Assembly: GCA_035772785.1 (NCBI GenBank)
Contig: JAOCPU010000020.1
Span: 62,001-126,000 of the forward strand
Direction of reading: 5' to 3'
DNA: 64,000 bases
Source of the DNA: Phlebiopsis flavidoalba
Lineage: Eukaryota > Basidiomycota > Agaricomycetes > Polyporales > Phanerochaetaceae
In this document: piece by piece, positions 12,074-25,044 of the stretch
Layout: every line of letters starts with the position of its first letter
Position numbering within the stretch: the stretch's first letter is position 1
Notes under the pieces: model-generated
Told to the model about the DNA's origin: nothing
The model's database searches: none
What the model saw: the letters and a program-made list of their open reading frames with translations, nothing else
Translations under genes and position numbers: made by a program

Positions 12074-14330
12074 ATGCATTCAGACGCCTTCGATGTCATA
12101 CCCTACGAGGTGAGTAGACCCTAAGTACGAGTCAGTATCTGTTTCAACGTCGGCACTGTAGGACATCAAGGGCAACTGGAAGAAACTTGGGTCTGGGTCA
12201 TTTGGAAACGTTGTACAAAGGTGCGGAGGTCTCTTCCGGTCATGTTAAATCGATTGACTTCGTGTCCAGGGTCCTACCTCGGGATAGACGTTGCTATTAA
12301 GGAAGTACTCCCCTCTACCGAGTACGATGTAGCCAAATATTTTGAGAGGGAATGGAGGCTCATGAAGTGCGTAATCCTCCTTCAGTTCTAACTCGATCCT
12401 CAACCAAGGATACATTACAGAGAAGCGCGGCACCCCGAACGTCGTGCTCTACCTTGGGCTCTCAAGGGCCCCTGACCCCGATGGTCGAATCTTCATTATA
12501 TCGGAGTTTATTGAGAACGGCAACCTTCGCAACTACATCTACGACAAGACAAACCATGCCGTGGCGTCTCAGACTGTCCTTTGCAAACGGACATCGCCCG
12601 CGCGCTCGCTTACCTGCACGCTCGTAAATGCATTTCATCGAGACCTCAAGGCGGAGAGACTTGCTTTGTGACTGCGAACGGCCGACTCAAGATCACCGAC
12701 TTCGGTTTCGCTCGTATAGCGGCCTTCGGAATGAAGAGGAAAGCAAGCGGCTGACATTCTGCGGCACGGACTCATACATGTCGCCGGAAATCCTTATTGG
12801 GACAGACGAGTTCGATCTTCCTACGGACATATTCTCCCTGGGTGTCATCTTCTGTGAGATAGTCGCACGGAAGCTTGCTTCGGAGCATACCTTCAAACGA
12901 AGTCCACCAACATTCAGTATCGACCCCGAGGAGGTGCGCAGGCTGGCAAGCCCCGGATGCCCTTCGGGATTCGTTCAGCTTGCTCTGGATTGTCTTGCGG
13001 AAGATCCGCGTGACCGCCCTACGACGCGCATCATTCTGGACCGTCTCCGGGATATTGAGGCTGAAGTATTTCTTGCTCGTGCTACTGAAGCGGATGATCA
13101 CGTCCTCGGTAGTGTCAAATTCATGACGGGCATGAGGCGTCCTGGAGCCGCTCCCCGCATCCCGAGCTTTGGCCAGGGTGTGGGCAAGCAACTCAAGTAC
13201 ACCGCCCCTGACGAGTCTACCAAGAACGGCAGGCGCGACCATTCTAGCGAGGACGAAGACAGCGATAGCGAGCTCATGGATGCTCAATATCTCGGCTGAG
13301 CACCGCAGGATTGCACAGTACATGGAGTGATGCTGCTGTTTGGTAAGAATTTTAGCCTGGTTCCATTCCACCGTTATCGTCGCCTCGCCTCCGTTTGCAA
13401 CGTGCCGTTCTAACGCTTACGTCTTTGCGTGCTATATAGACCATGCCAATGATAGCGACCGGCCTTTACTAGGGAGCACGTCCTCAATGCATTCAGACTA
13501 CAGCACCACCGTCATTCGCTCGCACCCGGTGTCTCACACGCCCGAAGCATCCCTCTCTGTCCTCTATCCTTACTATTCGGCCCCATCAGAATCCTAACGG
13601 CTCCGACGACCTTGCATCTCGTCCTCTCGCGACAGGAGCAAAAACGGCCCTACACCCACCGATTCTCTCATGACTATTGATTCCTTCCACACGGCTGGTT
13701 CCCTCTCTGCAATGTCCGCCACCGGTGCGCTCTATTCTCGTCGGAAATCTCTATCGCTGCTGCTACGGAAGGCTCTACCATCCCACAGCATGCAAGCGCT
13801 CTCGTTCCCCTCGTTCATCGCTTCACAGTGATCAAGCCTGGCGGCCGGCGGATGAGTCTCTACCAACAGCAGGAGACTTCAAGGAGCGGCCGAAAAGAGC
13901 GGGCACTTTGCGTCCCCCAACAGAAGCACTTGTCCCTCGCGCGGAGACGGCGCTGTGGAACCCACCGACTTCTTCTTCAGTGGCACTATGCATGGGAAGC
14001 AAGTGTGATATATGCATGAAGCGACTCGGGTGGAAGCCTGTGTGGAATGCGATGATTGTGGTCTGAGTTATGTGCCAGCTCTGGTTCTCAGTACGTGGCT
14101 CTCACGCATAATTTACTAGGGCACATATCAAGTGCGGGGACGTTGCACCATTAGATTGGTGGCGCCTGTACGCGCCCGCTCGCGCGGGAGGTTTCCACGA
14201 TAGCCGCGACCGTTCTGTTCTGGGCCTCCCACCTCCCCAAAGACAGAAGCTAAAACATCGCAAGAGCCTTGGGCACACCCATCAGATAACGACCCTTTCA
14301 CGACCCCCCTTACGACCTCATGAATTTTAT
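12074..14330 (+). CDS. TKL/LISK-like protein kinase with C-terminal C1 zinc finger
   Basis: This is a predicted cytosolic Ser/Thr kinase. The ATG at 12074 is followed by introns at 12110-12161 and about 12220-12269. The catalytic core is easy to follow: glycine loop LGSGSFGNV, Lys in VAIKEV, ARHPNVVLYLGL, the catalytic loop around 12627-12660 (reads as HRDLKAEN after small indels), ITDFGFARIA (about 12692-12720), activation segment GTDSYMSPEIL, and DRPTTRIILDRL near the end of the lobe. An acidic linker (SSEDEDSDSE, about 13243-13275) and a Ser-rich spacer lead to a C1-type finger: CDICMKRLGWKP (from about 14007), ECDDCGL, an intron, then AHIKCGDVAPLD (about 14122-14155). The kinase-plus-C1 layout matches kinases labelled LISK-DD1 in agaricomycetes. 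At least four single-base frame breaks occur in the core. The stop is not certain. Confidence 0.9.
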
Positions 14331-15013
14331 ACGACGCAGTTTCCTCATCTCAAGCACCCTTATGCTTCGTGTTTTAGCAATCAAGTATCCTGTAGGACAA
14401 GACCAGGACAGACACTGCACTGGACCAGACATGATAAAAGCTAACACCCTGAAGCCAGACCATCCACCAGAATTAGGACCGCACGTTCTAATGAATATGA
14501 GTTCATTCCAGACGTTCAAGTGGCGATGTGTAGTAGTCAATTAAAAGTGGATATACTAATCAGCTTGTATTTCTTTGAAAAAGCTTCTTTGAAAGGATGA
14601 TTGACAGGACAGTAATGTGGTACGGTTTCACTTTTATGTTCTTTGTACCAGACATCTAGAATTTAATTCACCGTCTTGTACCGAGGCTTTTGCAGCAAGC
14701 CTTGCAGCGCGCTCAAACAATAATATGAAAACGGGGGCGCTTTCTTTTGTTGGTGGCATGTGGGAGAGATACGACATTTTCATATTTCTCCCTGACATTT
14801 TGTGGAAGAAATGACCGATTTTACTTTAACTTGCTGCAAGAGCTGCTAAAATCACGGACGACGGAGGAAATGAGGTCATGACGATACGGGCGACTCGAGT
14901 GCCGCGGTTGGCCTCTAGCCGCTGGGTCCCAATTGGGCAAATCGGAGCTGCGAGGCTGAAGCGACCTTGAGACTCAAGCCGCCACCACAGCAAGCCCGGT
15001 CACAACGAGAGGG
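14331..15013. other. No recognisable gene
   Basis: Short open frames only (for example 14320-14544 and 14617-14814), with no domain motifs. Local base composition is more AT-rich than the flanking genes. Confidence 0.4.
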
Positions 15014-16590
15014 ATGGATGCAGGGGCCGAAGAAAGCTACTTGAGACTTGTGAACATCGAAACTCTTCATGCCCATCCACTTCTCTCGTGCATCTCAACG
15101 CAAGCGACAAAACGTCCTTACCGACCTCCTTCTCGATATCTCACCGTACTCTCGAGCACATGCGCCAGTATGCCGAACATGCACATGGCAGGCTAAGGCT
15201 CACGGCTAAGGATGCGGCTGGCGAATGCACTGGACGAGCTTGGAGTACCCCGGTGTTGAAGAGCTGATGTGAGTATTGTGCGACGGAAGGGAGGGAAATG
15301 TCGCGGTACACGATGCACACGGCGAGGAGGCTGGAAGACCTCAACGAGTTCAAGGGTCAGTTCCGCTCACGTGCTGCGGTTTCTCATCACTCCAACAATG
15401 AGTCTTTCTAGCTGCCCCTGTCCATCGGTCTTCGCGAAGATCGCGATGGGGGGGGGACGACGCTATACCGCGGAGTATGGTCCCGTTTCAGAATGACTTG
15501 ACCTACGTCGAAGAAGAAGTGTCACTGACACGACGAATGAGAGTGAAAGCGAGGAGTGAGCTGCCTACTCCCCCTGACACTCACAAAGACGACGGAGACG
15601 TTGATGGCTATGTTGATCCAGCTTAGCCAGGAAGAGGACACTGCGCGGATACCGGACCAGAACCGAAGGTCGCGAACGAATATCAAGCCCACGGCCCCCG
15701 CTTACGCCTCCGCTGCCCCTTTCATCCAATATCAAACCCATCTACACCTTCGTAAGAGATCCACCGGACGTCTGCGTGGAGTCCACCACACATATACCCG
15801 ATTTTCCTGCCCCGGTTTCCAGAGTTATAAGCACGATGTCATCCTACGCTCCTAGACCTCAGTCCCATGGCGCTCTTACCACAACAGCCGCTTTCATCAA
15901 TACCTGCCGTCTATGCCAGTGAAGGGTTGAAAGACCATTGACACCAGCCGCCTGAGCTTGCGTCGATACAAACCTCAGTCGGATTACCGTGTACACGCCC
16001 ATCGCCGTACAGTATGTGTACACACACGATGTCTATTCCTACAGCAAAGTCCAACAACAGATGGCGCAAAGACTTCCGCCACCCACATAGCGAGCCAAAT
16101 AATCGTATCTCCTACCCGCGCGTAAGTCGCGAAAACAAACACGTCGTGTGCAACATGACAGAGGATATATCGAAATCCCATCATTGTACCTCAGGCAATC
16201 ATATACACTAATGGACACTGAAACACATCCTCCTCACAATAGTGACTCAATCACACGGTCGACCTACCACAACACCGACCACTGCTGCGATAACACCAAG
16301 GCGTCCGCCCGGCGCGCCTGTATGGAGAGCGAAAAAACCGAGACACACAATCACTTCACACGCGGATGGGACAGCCGGTTCGTTTCCCTTCGACTGTGTA
16401 TCGGATTATCATTCTATACCAAAACGCACCCACTGCGTAAGACAAGCCCGCCAGTCACGTCGTACCAGACAACCTACCATCAGCGGATTTATAACCACAA
16501 ACCACTACACACGCAGTATCAGACTAGCCGGTTCAAACAACCGGAAAGAAAAAGAAAGGCAAAAGAGACGATGATGAGATGAGAAGTTGA
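15014..16590 (+). CDS. Bromodomain-associated histone-fold protein, probably TAF8-like
   Basis: This is likely a TFIID-type transcription factor subunit. The ATG at 15014 begins a segment with ESYLRLVNIETL. Pieces in alternating frames then give RYLTVLSSTCAS (15135), YAEHAHGRLRLTAKDA (about 15170-15217), ANALDELGVPGVEEL (about 15220-15265) and RRLEDLNEFKG (about 15325-15355). Together these resemble the bromodomain-associated histone fold, in which A-E-H-x-G-R and A-L-x-E-L-G are conserved. Downstream come an acidic block (TPPDTHKDDGDVDGY, about 15570-15620), a proline-rich segment, and a Lys/Asp-rich end with an in-frame stop at 16588-16590 (DDDEMRS). TAF8 is favoured over TAF3 by the proline-rich spacer. 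The frames are badly broken, so the assignment is moderate at best. Confidence 0.48.
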
Positions 16591-19462
16591 CCCACTGCGC
16601 CCCCAACAAAACGTCCGAGTTGCTCGACGCACCAATCTTATCGCACTAGCGAAAACGAACGCGTTGCACGTCCCGCTCGTGGTACCAGCAACAATACGCA
16701 AAGGCACACAGAAGCGGATATACAACCATCTCACAAAGAAACTTCTCCGCGGACGTCTCTTCTGGTATCCCTCTGAACCCCATCTCACTTCCTACAAGCT
16801 ATATACAGGACAACAGTGTGTACAACCGTGTATCGCGCCTCGGGCCTCCCAACGTGCTGCTCGCGCAGGAGGACGCAAACTCACGACGGCCCAGGCAGAT
16901 CAACGCGCGCCATGGAAAACTTCGGGACCCGCGCCACCTGCGACGCCTGCGCTGCCAAACGGCGCGAAGAAAGACAAGGAGAAGGAGGGGCGCGACGCGG
17001 CGCCGCCCACAAAGTGCCTTCCCGACGCGAAGCTGTACGCGACGTTGGAATTGGGAGCAGAAGAGCACTCGCGAGCCCGTGCGCCGCGCGCGTGGCGGCA
17101 GCGTGCAGCTGTCGTGGGGCGTGATTTACAGGCTGCTGCGCTGAATGGGAGACGAGCGAGTTTGGCGTAGGAAAGGGCGAGGGCCATTCGTAGCGACGGA
17201 CGGGTGTAAGTGGCCTGGCCAACCGGCTGCCACGGAGATTATCCAGCATATTTTTACCACAACTTTCGTGTTGTGTTTGTCGGACTGGCTTTCGAAGTTG
17301 CCAACCATATATCAGAGTGACATACATACGTACCACCCCCTGCGCTTTTTAATGAGACCCAAATACATTGGCGTGTAATGTTGTGTTCTGTGGATCATCC
17401 GAATCAGACGCGAGATTTGCAGGGTAGTCAAATCATATCGTGAAGCACACCCCTCGTATAATCAGCAACATTCTTCAAATGAATTTCAGTTCACATTTCT
17501 CACAGATACACTCGGGAACCACAAGCTCACAGGGACATTCACAAGCACAACAAAAGAGAGTGAGAACTGCTAGTGGGTGACGCTAGCTCCGATGTATCAT
17601 GACCGACAACAACGACTGACTATAACAACGACGGGGCGTGCGAGGTACATGGAAACGATTTAATGAGTACATGCCCAAATGTGAGAAGACTAGGTTGCTA
17701 TATGTGAGCGAAACAGCGAGAGATGGGACCAAAATCGAGAAGAAAGAGATACACAGGGCGATACGTCTAGCTGGCCCTTTGGGCGCCTCCTTGAAGGAGA
17801 TGGCCTGCTCCTCAAACCATTGGCAGAGGACGATGGTAACAAGGAGATCCCTTGCCCTCATCGAAGTCGCCCTGTTTATCTGCTCTTGCCGATGTCACCC
17901 TCGGGGACCGTGACGTCGTCCTTGGCGGTACCGTCCCTGGGTCATGATGGTTAAGGAAACCGTCATTCGATGTTGACCTGGGACGCGTTAGCTATTCACA
18001 TGTACACTTGCAGGCTGCACATGAGACGTACGGAGCTGGTATTCGTTACGGAAGGACGTTTAGGGACATCCATGTTAGTGGGTGGAAGGAGAGATATCTT
18101 CACTATATGAACCCCCCCCCCCCTGGCCGCCAGCCAATCAGATCTCCGTGCATGAGTCGCAGCAAATTATTGGTACCGAACCATTTTTTTATGCCGCGTG
18201 AAGATCTGTAGAGCGAAAGTAAGATTGTATAAGTTCAGAGTACACCCAAGTAGCACTTTTGAAAAGGGGACGTAACGTCAATAGCGGCACAAGGGTGGGA
18301 ACCTTGGCGTGTCCCGTGCCTCTGCCAGTCTTCGGGTGGACATCTCGACGATCTTTGCAGGGACGGGCCTGCGGACCAACCGTTTTTAATCAGACCCTTC
18401 GTTTCAGCCCCACGTGACCGAGCCCGATTTTACGCACCCTTGATGACGACCGATGTCCCGTTCTTGCGAACGGGCAGAGACACTCGCATGGGAAGGTCCT
18501 GACAGACGGCTCCGGCGGAAGGCCTAGACATCGAGTTTCAAAGGCCGTGAGCTTCTGCCCGCAGCAAGCATACAGCGCGGCGTTTACCGCCCTGGGCTCG
18601 AAGGTCTGGCTGGGTGCTACGCTCGTCGTCGGACATGCTCGTGAGGTGCGTGCTTTTGTGGTTGGTGGTGGTTGAGGAGAGGCGGAAAGGAGACGGTGTC
18701 TAGCGTATGAAAAGATGGAAAGATTGACAGCTAAGCCCAACTAGGTTAAAGCGATTTATTTTTGAGACGCTCATTAATTTTCCCATCTCCGGCGGCCGCA
18801 ATGTCTGTGCTCGGCCACATCTCCCGCCTGTGCTTGCGACACGCCGCGTGCCCCGGCTTCCCCCGCCGCGCCCGCCGTAATGACTCACCTCCGGACGCAG
18901 TAACCGGAGGTCGAGTCGAGGCTTGGGGGGGCGGGTAGTCATTACTGCCCGCTCACGAGTTGATCTTGCTCTTGCCTACCCCAACAAGCCATGCATCCAT
19001 TTGGGGGAACTCCTTATGCCCACGATGGCAGCATACGCGTATATGCCGGGCTGAACTAGCGTACGGCAGACAAACTCAAGTCTTCTAAAGACGTGAAGGT
19101 ACTGACTGCTATCTGCTAGCTAATGGGTCCCGGTCGAAGGTCTGTCGCGTAGCCACCTAACCAAGTTTATGGACTATTTTACCACCACATCATCCTTCAC
19201 TTAGCTGTATTCACAAGGTACCTGAGAATATTTCAGCATCATACACGTGCTAATTGACGTTTCCCCCAGCCATGCTTGTCTTGTACATCGTGCAGGAAAC
19301 GCCTGGACTCCTACAGCCTCGTGGAGCATGATCAAGACGTAAGTATTACACTTTTGTCTATATGCACCAACTAACCTACCTTTACTTTCACAGCCATACT
19401 GGTACGCCACTAAGCTATTCATTCAGTCGGAGTGTACTCACTCTAGTCTAGCAAAACCTGTC
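16591..19462. other. No confident gene; GC-rich Lys/Arg/Ala frame at 16800-17170
   Basis: From 16800 to 17170 several overlapping plus-strand frames stay open and encode Lys/Arg/Ala-rich sequence (AKKDKEKEGRDAAPP), possibly a 3' exon of the histone-fold gene. From 17171 to 19462 I see only short unconvincing frames. A gt...ag interval (about 19339-19393) might belong to the 5' part of the locus starting at 19463. A run of 12 C lies at about 18112-18123. Confidence 0.35.
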
Positions 19463-20280
19463 ATGTCAAAAACTTTGGCACACGCGACCTCCGCCACGCC
19501 AACCTCCCCGACCGCGACGACGTCCTCCTATCACCCCCGACGTCCCCCCTTCGCGCAGCAAACTCCCTACCTCAGACCTCGCCACGCATCACGGCGCCAC
19601 CCCTCCCCGCACGCAAGACCCCGCCCGGCGCCGCCCCCGCTCCGCTCTTCAAGCCCACCCACTCTTGGAGCCCGAAACGCACCTCATTCAGCGCCCCCAT
19701 GAAGCCCCCTTCGCCCGTGTCCCCCGACGAAACGGATTGCGCCAAGACCGTAGGCGTCGACGCGAAGACGACTGGAACGCCGACCCCGGTGAGCGGCACC
19801 GCCCGCCCACGCCGGGCGGGGGCCCCGGCCTCCGCGCACCGTCCCCATCGCGCCGGCGAATGGCAGGACCCGCCGAGCGAATGCCACCGCGACCAGCAGC
19901 AAGCGGCCCCCCATTGACGCCTGCGCGCGAACGGGGAGCGCTTTTTTGAGCGCCGGCGACTGTGCGCGCTCACAGCCCGACGGCCGACGGGGCGCATTTT
20001 GGGGTGGGATCAACGCCGAGCTGCGGGCTGGCGATGCGGCATGACGGGTGTAACTTATGCGGAGCAGGTGAAGGTCGGTCGGCGAAACGACGTTCCAGAG
20101 AGCCGTGCGTGCCTTGCGCAATGGGCTCGGCGTGCAAATACGAGACGCTTGAACGTCGGCGGCGGGCTGACTCGATCGCGGATGGGCGATCCGTACTGGC
20201 AGAGCACTGTTTATGGGGGCTAAGTGGTGAGCTTTTCGTTGTCCTGCTTCGGGGGGTCCCCTCTCATTTACGTAGCTGAG
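19463..20280 (+). CDS. Possible Cys-rich DNA-binding protein remnant
   Basis: The ATG at 19463 opens a Ser/Thr/Pro/Ala-rich segment (MSKTLAHATSATPTSPT) that continues, after frame changes, to about 19915. At about 20045-20150 one frame reads CNLCGAGEG..KRRSREPCVPC..GSACKYET, i.e. CX2C, basic residues, then CX2C and a further C followed by K-Y. This resembles a fungal Zn2Cys6 cluster with its third cysteine missing. The region is very GC-rich, so long open frames are expected by chance on both strands. Confidence 0.22.
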
Positions 20281-21738
20281 GGCTGTTGAAAAGGATGGGG
20301 TTTTCAGCTGGCCACGGGCCTGCGGTCGAAGCGGCTATGCGCTGCTCAGGAAAAGCCGGGCAGCTAGATTCCTTCCCGCGCCTCCGGCCGCTCACTAAGC
20401 GGACCCTCGCCTCGACTACCATGTAGCCGTTCACCCGGACTATTCACCCTACCTCTGTACTAAGTACGACTTATGTATCGCCGCAAATGTATGGTACGCT
20501 GCCTCGGCTTCGAGACTCAAGGGACAAATAACGCCTTGAGTTCCATCCACTTGCAAATAAAAATCCAATACCCTAGTGTCTACGAGAAATCCTTGTGTCT
20601 TCCTTGTCAGGGTTATATCCCACATCTCTCCAGTTATATATGTCTTGTCGGCCTTTGATCTTTCACACCAAGCAAAATACGCTATAGTCGTACCGACTAC
20701 CCCTCTGGGCTCAGGTCCTCGGGGGGGGTACGTGGGCTAGTCCTGTTTTAGTGTCGCGGGGGCATCCGATGTGTGGCTGTAGGGCTGGGTGCTATCAATC
20801 GTTTACGCGGGACACCTTTTTGGCAACCACGTATCCGATTTCTCCTACTGCAGTTCACCCGCTAACTCCTGTTACGAGTAATGCCATAGTGTCATGTCAT
20901 ACCAAATCTGCCCTCTCTTCACCGGCACGGCCCTATTCCGATCCTTTTCAACAAGAAACATCCCACACCTCCCCCGAGTCCTACTCCTAGCATCCTATCT
21001 CCAAATCACACATCCCCAACATCAAACCAACCAAAGCTACCCCTTTAGTATTTAGCCCCCGTGCCCCCTAGACACGCCCCTGGCGATCGGCGCCATCCAC
21101 GCATCAACCGCCCGTGCTTCGCGAGCCCTTCGTGAGGCGCAGCGCGCAACGCCATCAGCTGCTGGCGGGCGGAACTTTTGGGAAGGGCCCACAGCGCCAA
21201 ACAGAGCGACAAACGAGCCCACGTAAGCTGCCAGCACGCGCCGGTGATGCGCACCGAGATGCGCTGCTTTTTGTTCGCACGGTGTTGGGTCCCCCGTGAG
21301 CGCGAGGTCTGCTTGCTTGCGAAGGGAGTGGGCGCAGGGCTTGGACATGGTGTATGATTTTTTGAGGCTCCGTTTGGGCGTGCAGAGCCCTCCTTTATTC
21401 GCGTAAGGTCTCAGTGTGCACTGCTCTTAATTCACTTCAATTCACGGATTACTTACCGATTAAACCCGTGGCGTTCCAATAATCCAATCAATGAGTAACT
21501 CGGAGTCTCAGACCAGACGTTGAAGGCCAATCACGCGACAGGGGTCACATATATAAAATATTTTGTTTTTTTTCCAGCTCCATTAACAGCCCAACAACAG
21601 AGTAATAAGCAGGTAACACAGCACGAGGTTATATCCAATCTACTATATAGCTTTTTACGCAACACACACACACACATAAAGGAAAAGACAAAGCAGGGCT
21701 TCATCGCACTAGTACAATACATCTCCTCGCGGAGCGAT
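20281..21738. other. No confident gene
   Basis: A Ser/Pro/Thr-rich plus-strand frame (20751-20990) and a minus-strand frame of 98 codons with one hydrophobic stretch (21052-21348) are the only candidates; neither shows a known domain. A (CA)n microsatellite lies at about 21663-21676. The last 200 bases before 21739 are the probable 3' flank of the OPT gene. Confidence 0.35.
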
Positions 21739-24700
21739 TTACGACCACGTCGCCGGGCTACACACACCGTGATTAGTAAAAGAAAGAGGGAAAGGAGGGG
21801 GGAGGGGCTCACCCCGAAGGTCTGCGCCGTCGGCGACACGGCTCCAGAGCGCGGCCTTGTTCGCGTCCGCGGTGTTGAAGGAGACGGTGGTGTTGCCCCA
21901 CCAGGCCTGGACGGTCGTGAGGGTCCGATCGTGCCGTTGCGCGGGTACGGGCAGGCAGAAGAAGATGACGACGACCGAGACGGCGACGCCCGCGTCGAGC
22001 GCGGCCGACAGCACATCTACATGTCATCACCCCCATCGTCGTCAGTAAAAGGTAAGAAGAGGAGGGAGTAGGGGGGGAGCGCACAGTTGTACTTGGTCCA
22101 CTACGAGAGAAGTGGCGCGGCAATCTCGGGATGACGATGTAGTTGAAGAAGAAGTAGCCGACGATGGACCAGGAGTGACAGGTGATAAACTGTAGTTCGG
22201 AGGGGGCGTCGCGGTGGCTGGGATGAGGCCCGTGCCGATGAAGATGACGGGGGCCAGTTGAGGTACTTGAGCACGCGTGTTGTGGAAGCGCTTCTGCAGC
22301 AGAGCGTTATCTGCTATTTCTACACCCTACTTCATGCAGGTCTACATGCTTAGAGAAAGGTAGGAAGGCTCGAAGGAAGCTTCACCTCTCCCAGTGAGGT
22401 AGCCGCCCGGCTACGCGACCCTTTCGATGGCAAGCCCGCGAGAGACAGTAAGCAACACAAGGGCCGTAGTAAATCTGTCGTGCAGCCGCCGACTACCTCA
22501 CACTTACTGTACCCGCACAGACGCGGTGGCCGATGACGCCCCAGATGATGCTCGCCGTGCCAAAAACCCTGCTGTTGCTGGGTGCACGCCATGACCCGTC
22601 CGGCTCTGCGTTTATGCGCGGCAGACACATGTCGCGATGGTTCTCCGTTTGAAAACACAACCACGCTCGCACGCGAGCCTCCGCCTACCGTGCCCAGCTA
22701 TGTCAGTCGCGCATGAGCTGCGCACTGATATCACAGAACATGGCCGCGGCGAGCGATCTTCATGTAGGCGGGAACAGATCTTGAAGTCGCACCCCCCCGT
22801 GAAGGTCCCCGCGTCCCCGAGCCATCGTGAGTAGCCCCACGTCTTGACATCATCATCGCATTGGGCTGTGACGGGCCAGGCGCGCGTAGCGACCACCCGA
22901 TGAAGCTCCGTGATGTCCCGTTCCGACCACCTTGTGGTTCGTGATGGCTTGGATCATGCCCGATGGGGATCACGTAGATGAACGTCGATGATTACAATGA
23001 TTTCGCACCGTTAGAATGAGCTCAAACCCTTCGCACAAGACAAGAGAGAAAATACATCAGGAGAGGACAAAGGCCCCAGACGGGCCATCTGTGTCGGCCA
23101 TGCACACCTACTTATTACCCCCGTCGTATGACGCATACCAAGACAAACATGGTGACTCACAACCGCCAGTCAGCGCGCACACAGCGCAGCCCACCCCTGT
23201 GTGGCCAGCAGAAGGACATACGGAATGAGATGGCGTACCCACCACTCGGGGACCTGGGGGTACTTGGCATGAGGCGGGGCGTGGGATGTCGGTGCGCTCG
23301 CCGATGGAGCGGCGCGCCAGGGTCAAGATCTGCTCTGACGGTAGTTTACAGGAACGGGTGTTTGAGCGTCGATAGAACACGGAAAAGATTAATTAGCACA
23401 CGGTGACGGGGGCGGGCAGCAAGGTGGTGCGTCAACGGTGATAGACCGCCAAAGGAGAGCTCGTAGGAGTATGGCAAAGGTGGTGACAGAGGTGAAGTAG
23501 CGGCGAGTATGCTATTTTTACTTCCTCGAGGTTCGAAATTGGGAGGCCGTCGAAGATGTATCTTTTCTTTGGCGGACGCTTGTAACGGACGCAGGCCCGG
23601 TGGTTGATCGAACGAGTGCTATTCGATGGACGAGATGGCATTATGCTGCTACCTTGGCGATACCAGGTGTGTTTCTTTGCCTAGTAGAGCGCGCGGGGAC
23701 GATGGGGAATATCAGAAAGAAGAAGACACATTGCCCGTAACGCTGACATTGCTTCGCCCCTCGGGCCAACCACGGCCCGTCGGCGTGAGCGGTGAGCGAA
23801 TGCTAACGCGAATCTGGCGTGATCCAGTCAAAGGTGACGAGACGACCATGCCGAGGCCGCTGACCGGTCCCGAACAGATGCGTCTACGACCGATGTTGTC
23901 CCAGGCCACGATCCATGCCACCATGTCTGCAAGTTTGCTGTCTACGACAGCGCGGCTGCAACAGGTAGTCCGGGCAAAAAGAGTACCAGCCATGAAGCGA
24001 ACGCGGCAGAGATAGCCGTTAGAAGAAGAAGCTGCTACCGAGCGAGATGCACCGTCCCGCATGAGCCCGATGCCCCAGTCGCTATCTTGCCTGCGTACTG
24101 CTGCCGAGTTGCACAGTCGTGCTTCGAAGATTTGCAGCCTTGTCGGCAGCCACGGTGGGACTGAGCGTTACCGCGGGCCAGATCATCGAGGGCGCGGTTG
24201 ACGAGGAAGCGGCGCGCGATCTGCCGCCGATCGAGAAGCCGATCTGGGCGCCCGCGCCGTCAGAATGCGGTATGCGGCGCTGGGGGAAATCAAAGGACTC
24301 AACGAGCTGGGTGGACCCATGACGAGGAGCCCCACTGGTAGCCAAAGCTTTTATTGTAGATCTGGTTGTAGTACACGCGCTGCACGGCATATGAATGTCC
24401 GTTTCTGCGTGCAAGTGTCAGTCGACGGTTGGAAAAATCAAATAAATGACGGTCGAGCACTGACCGGCGTAGGGCAGAGCCAGACAGACGACGCTGCGCA
24501 TGATGGTGATGAGGACATGCTTCCTTGACGGTGAAGGGGCCAGGGTTGATCGAAGACAAACCGAAAATCTTGCACGCTGGGGTACGAGGCGTGCCAGAGG
24601 CGGACGCTGGGCGAAGGAGATGAGACTGGGCGACGATCGCCTGAGACGTGTGTACGCAGGGGTTCTAGTCGGAAGAAGAAGGAACTGGTTGATGCCGTGG

Positions 24701-25044
24701 GGCATGGGATGGCCCAGTATTATGCCGATGAACCAGGGTCGCGGAAGGTGTCCGCATGAGCATGTCCCACGGGGATCGTCGGTGTTGGCGAACCCGCCGG
24801 ATAACTGGACCCTCGGGGTACGGCCTAGTCCATCCCTCTGCGGGCCGGCGGCGTTCAGCGGTAACAAGTGAGGGGGGGAGAGAGGGAGAGGGGGGAGCGA
24901 GCAACAGAAGCCCGGTCGATTCAAGTCGAGGTTTCTGGTTGGCGTACGTCCAACTCGGCAGGAATGGGGCACCGCGAGCCAGGCCACCTCATGGCTCTAG
25001 ATGAGGGTCCTACAGAGAGCTCTAGGGGAAATAGCAGCGGAACC
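21739..25044 (-). CDS. OPT-family oligopeptide transporter
   Basis: This is a proton-coupled importer of small peptides or peptide-like compounds in the plasma membrane. Read on the minus strand from about 25044, the family blocks appear in order: PYPE..NTDDP (about 24830-24780), WFIGIILGHPMPHGINQF (about 24740-24690), FTVKEHVLITIM (about 24540-24495), QRVYYNQIYNKSFGYQW (about 24385-24335), GFSIGG...PSMIWPA (about 24260-24180), GLGMV..SPLT (about 23860), FKTWGY..FTG (about 22850-22795), VFGTASIIWG-like (about 22570-22530), PVIFIGTGLIP (about 22250-22220), and finally ALDAGVAVSVVVIFF with AWWGNTTVSFNTADANKA (about 22010-21850). The last exon is short: TFG, an intron with gtgagc...gtgtag, then PATWS and TAA at 21741-21739. 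Internal introns and many single-base breaks are present. The start codon is uncertain. Confidence 0.94.

Noticed and set aside
20040..20150. Complete Zn2Cys6 cluster
   Set aside because: Only five of six cysteines can be placed and the third is missing; kept only as a low-confidence feature.
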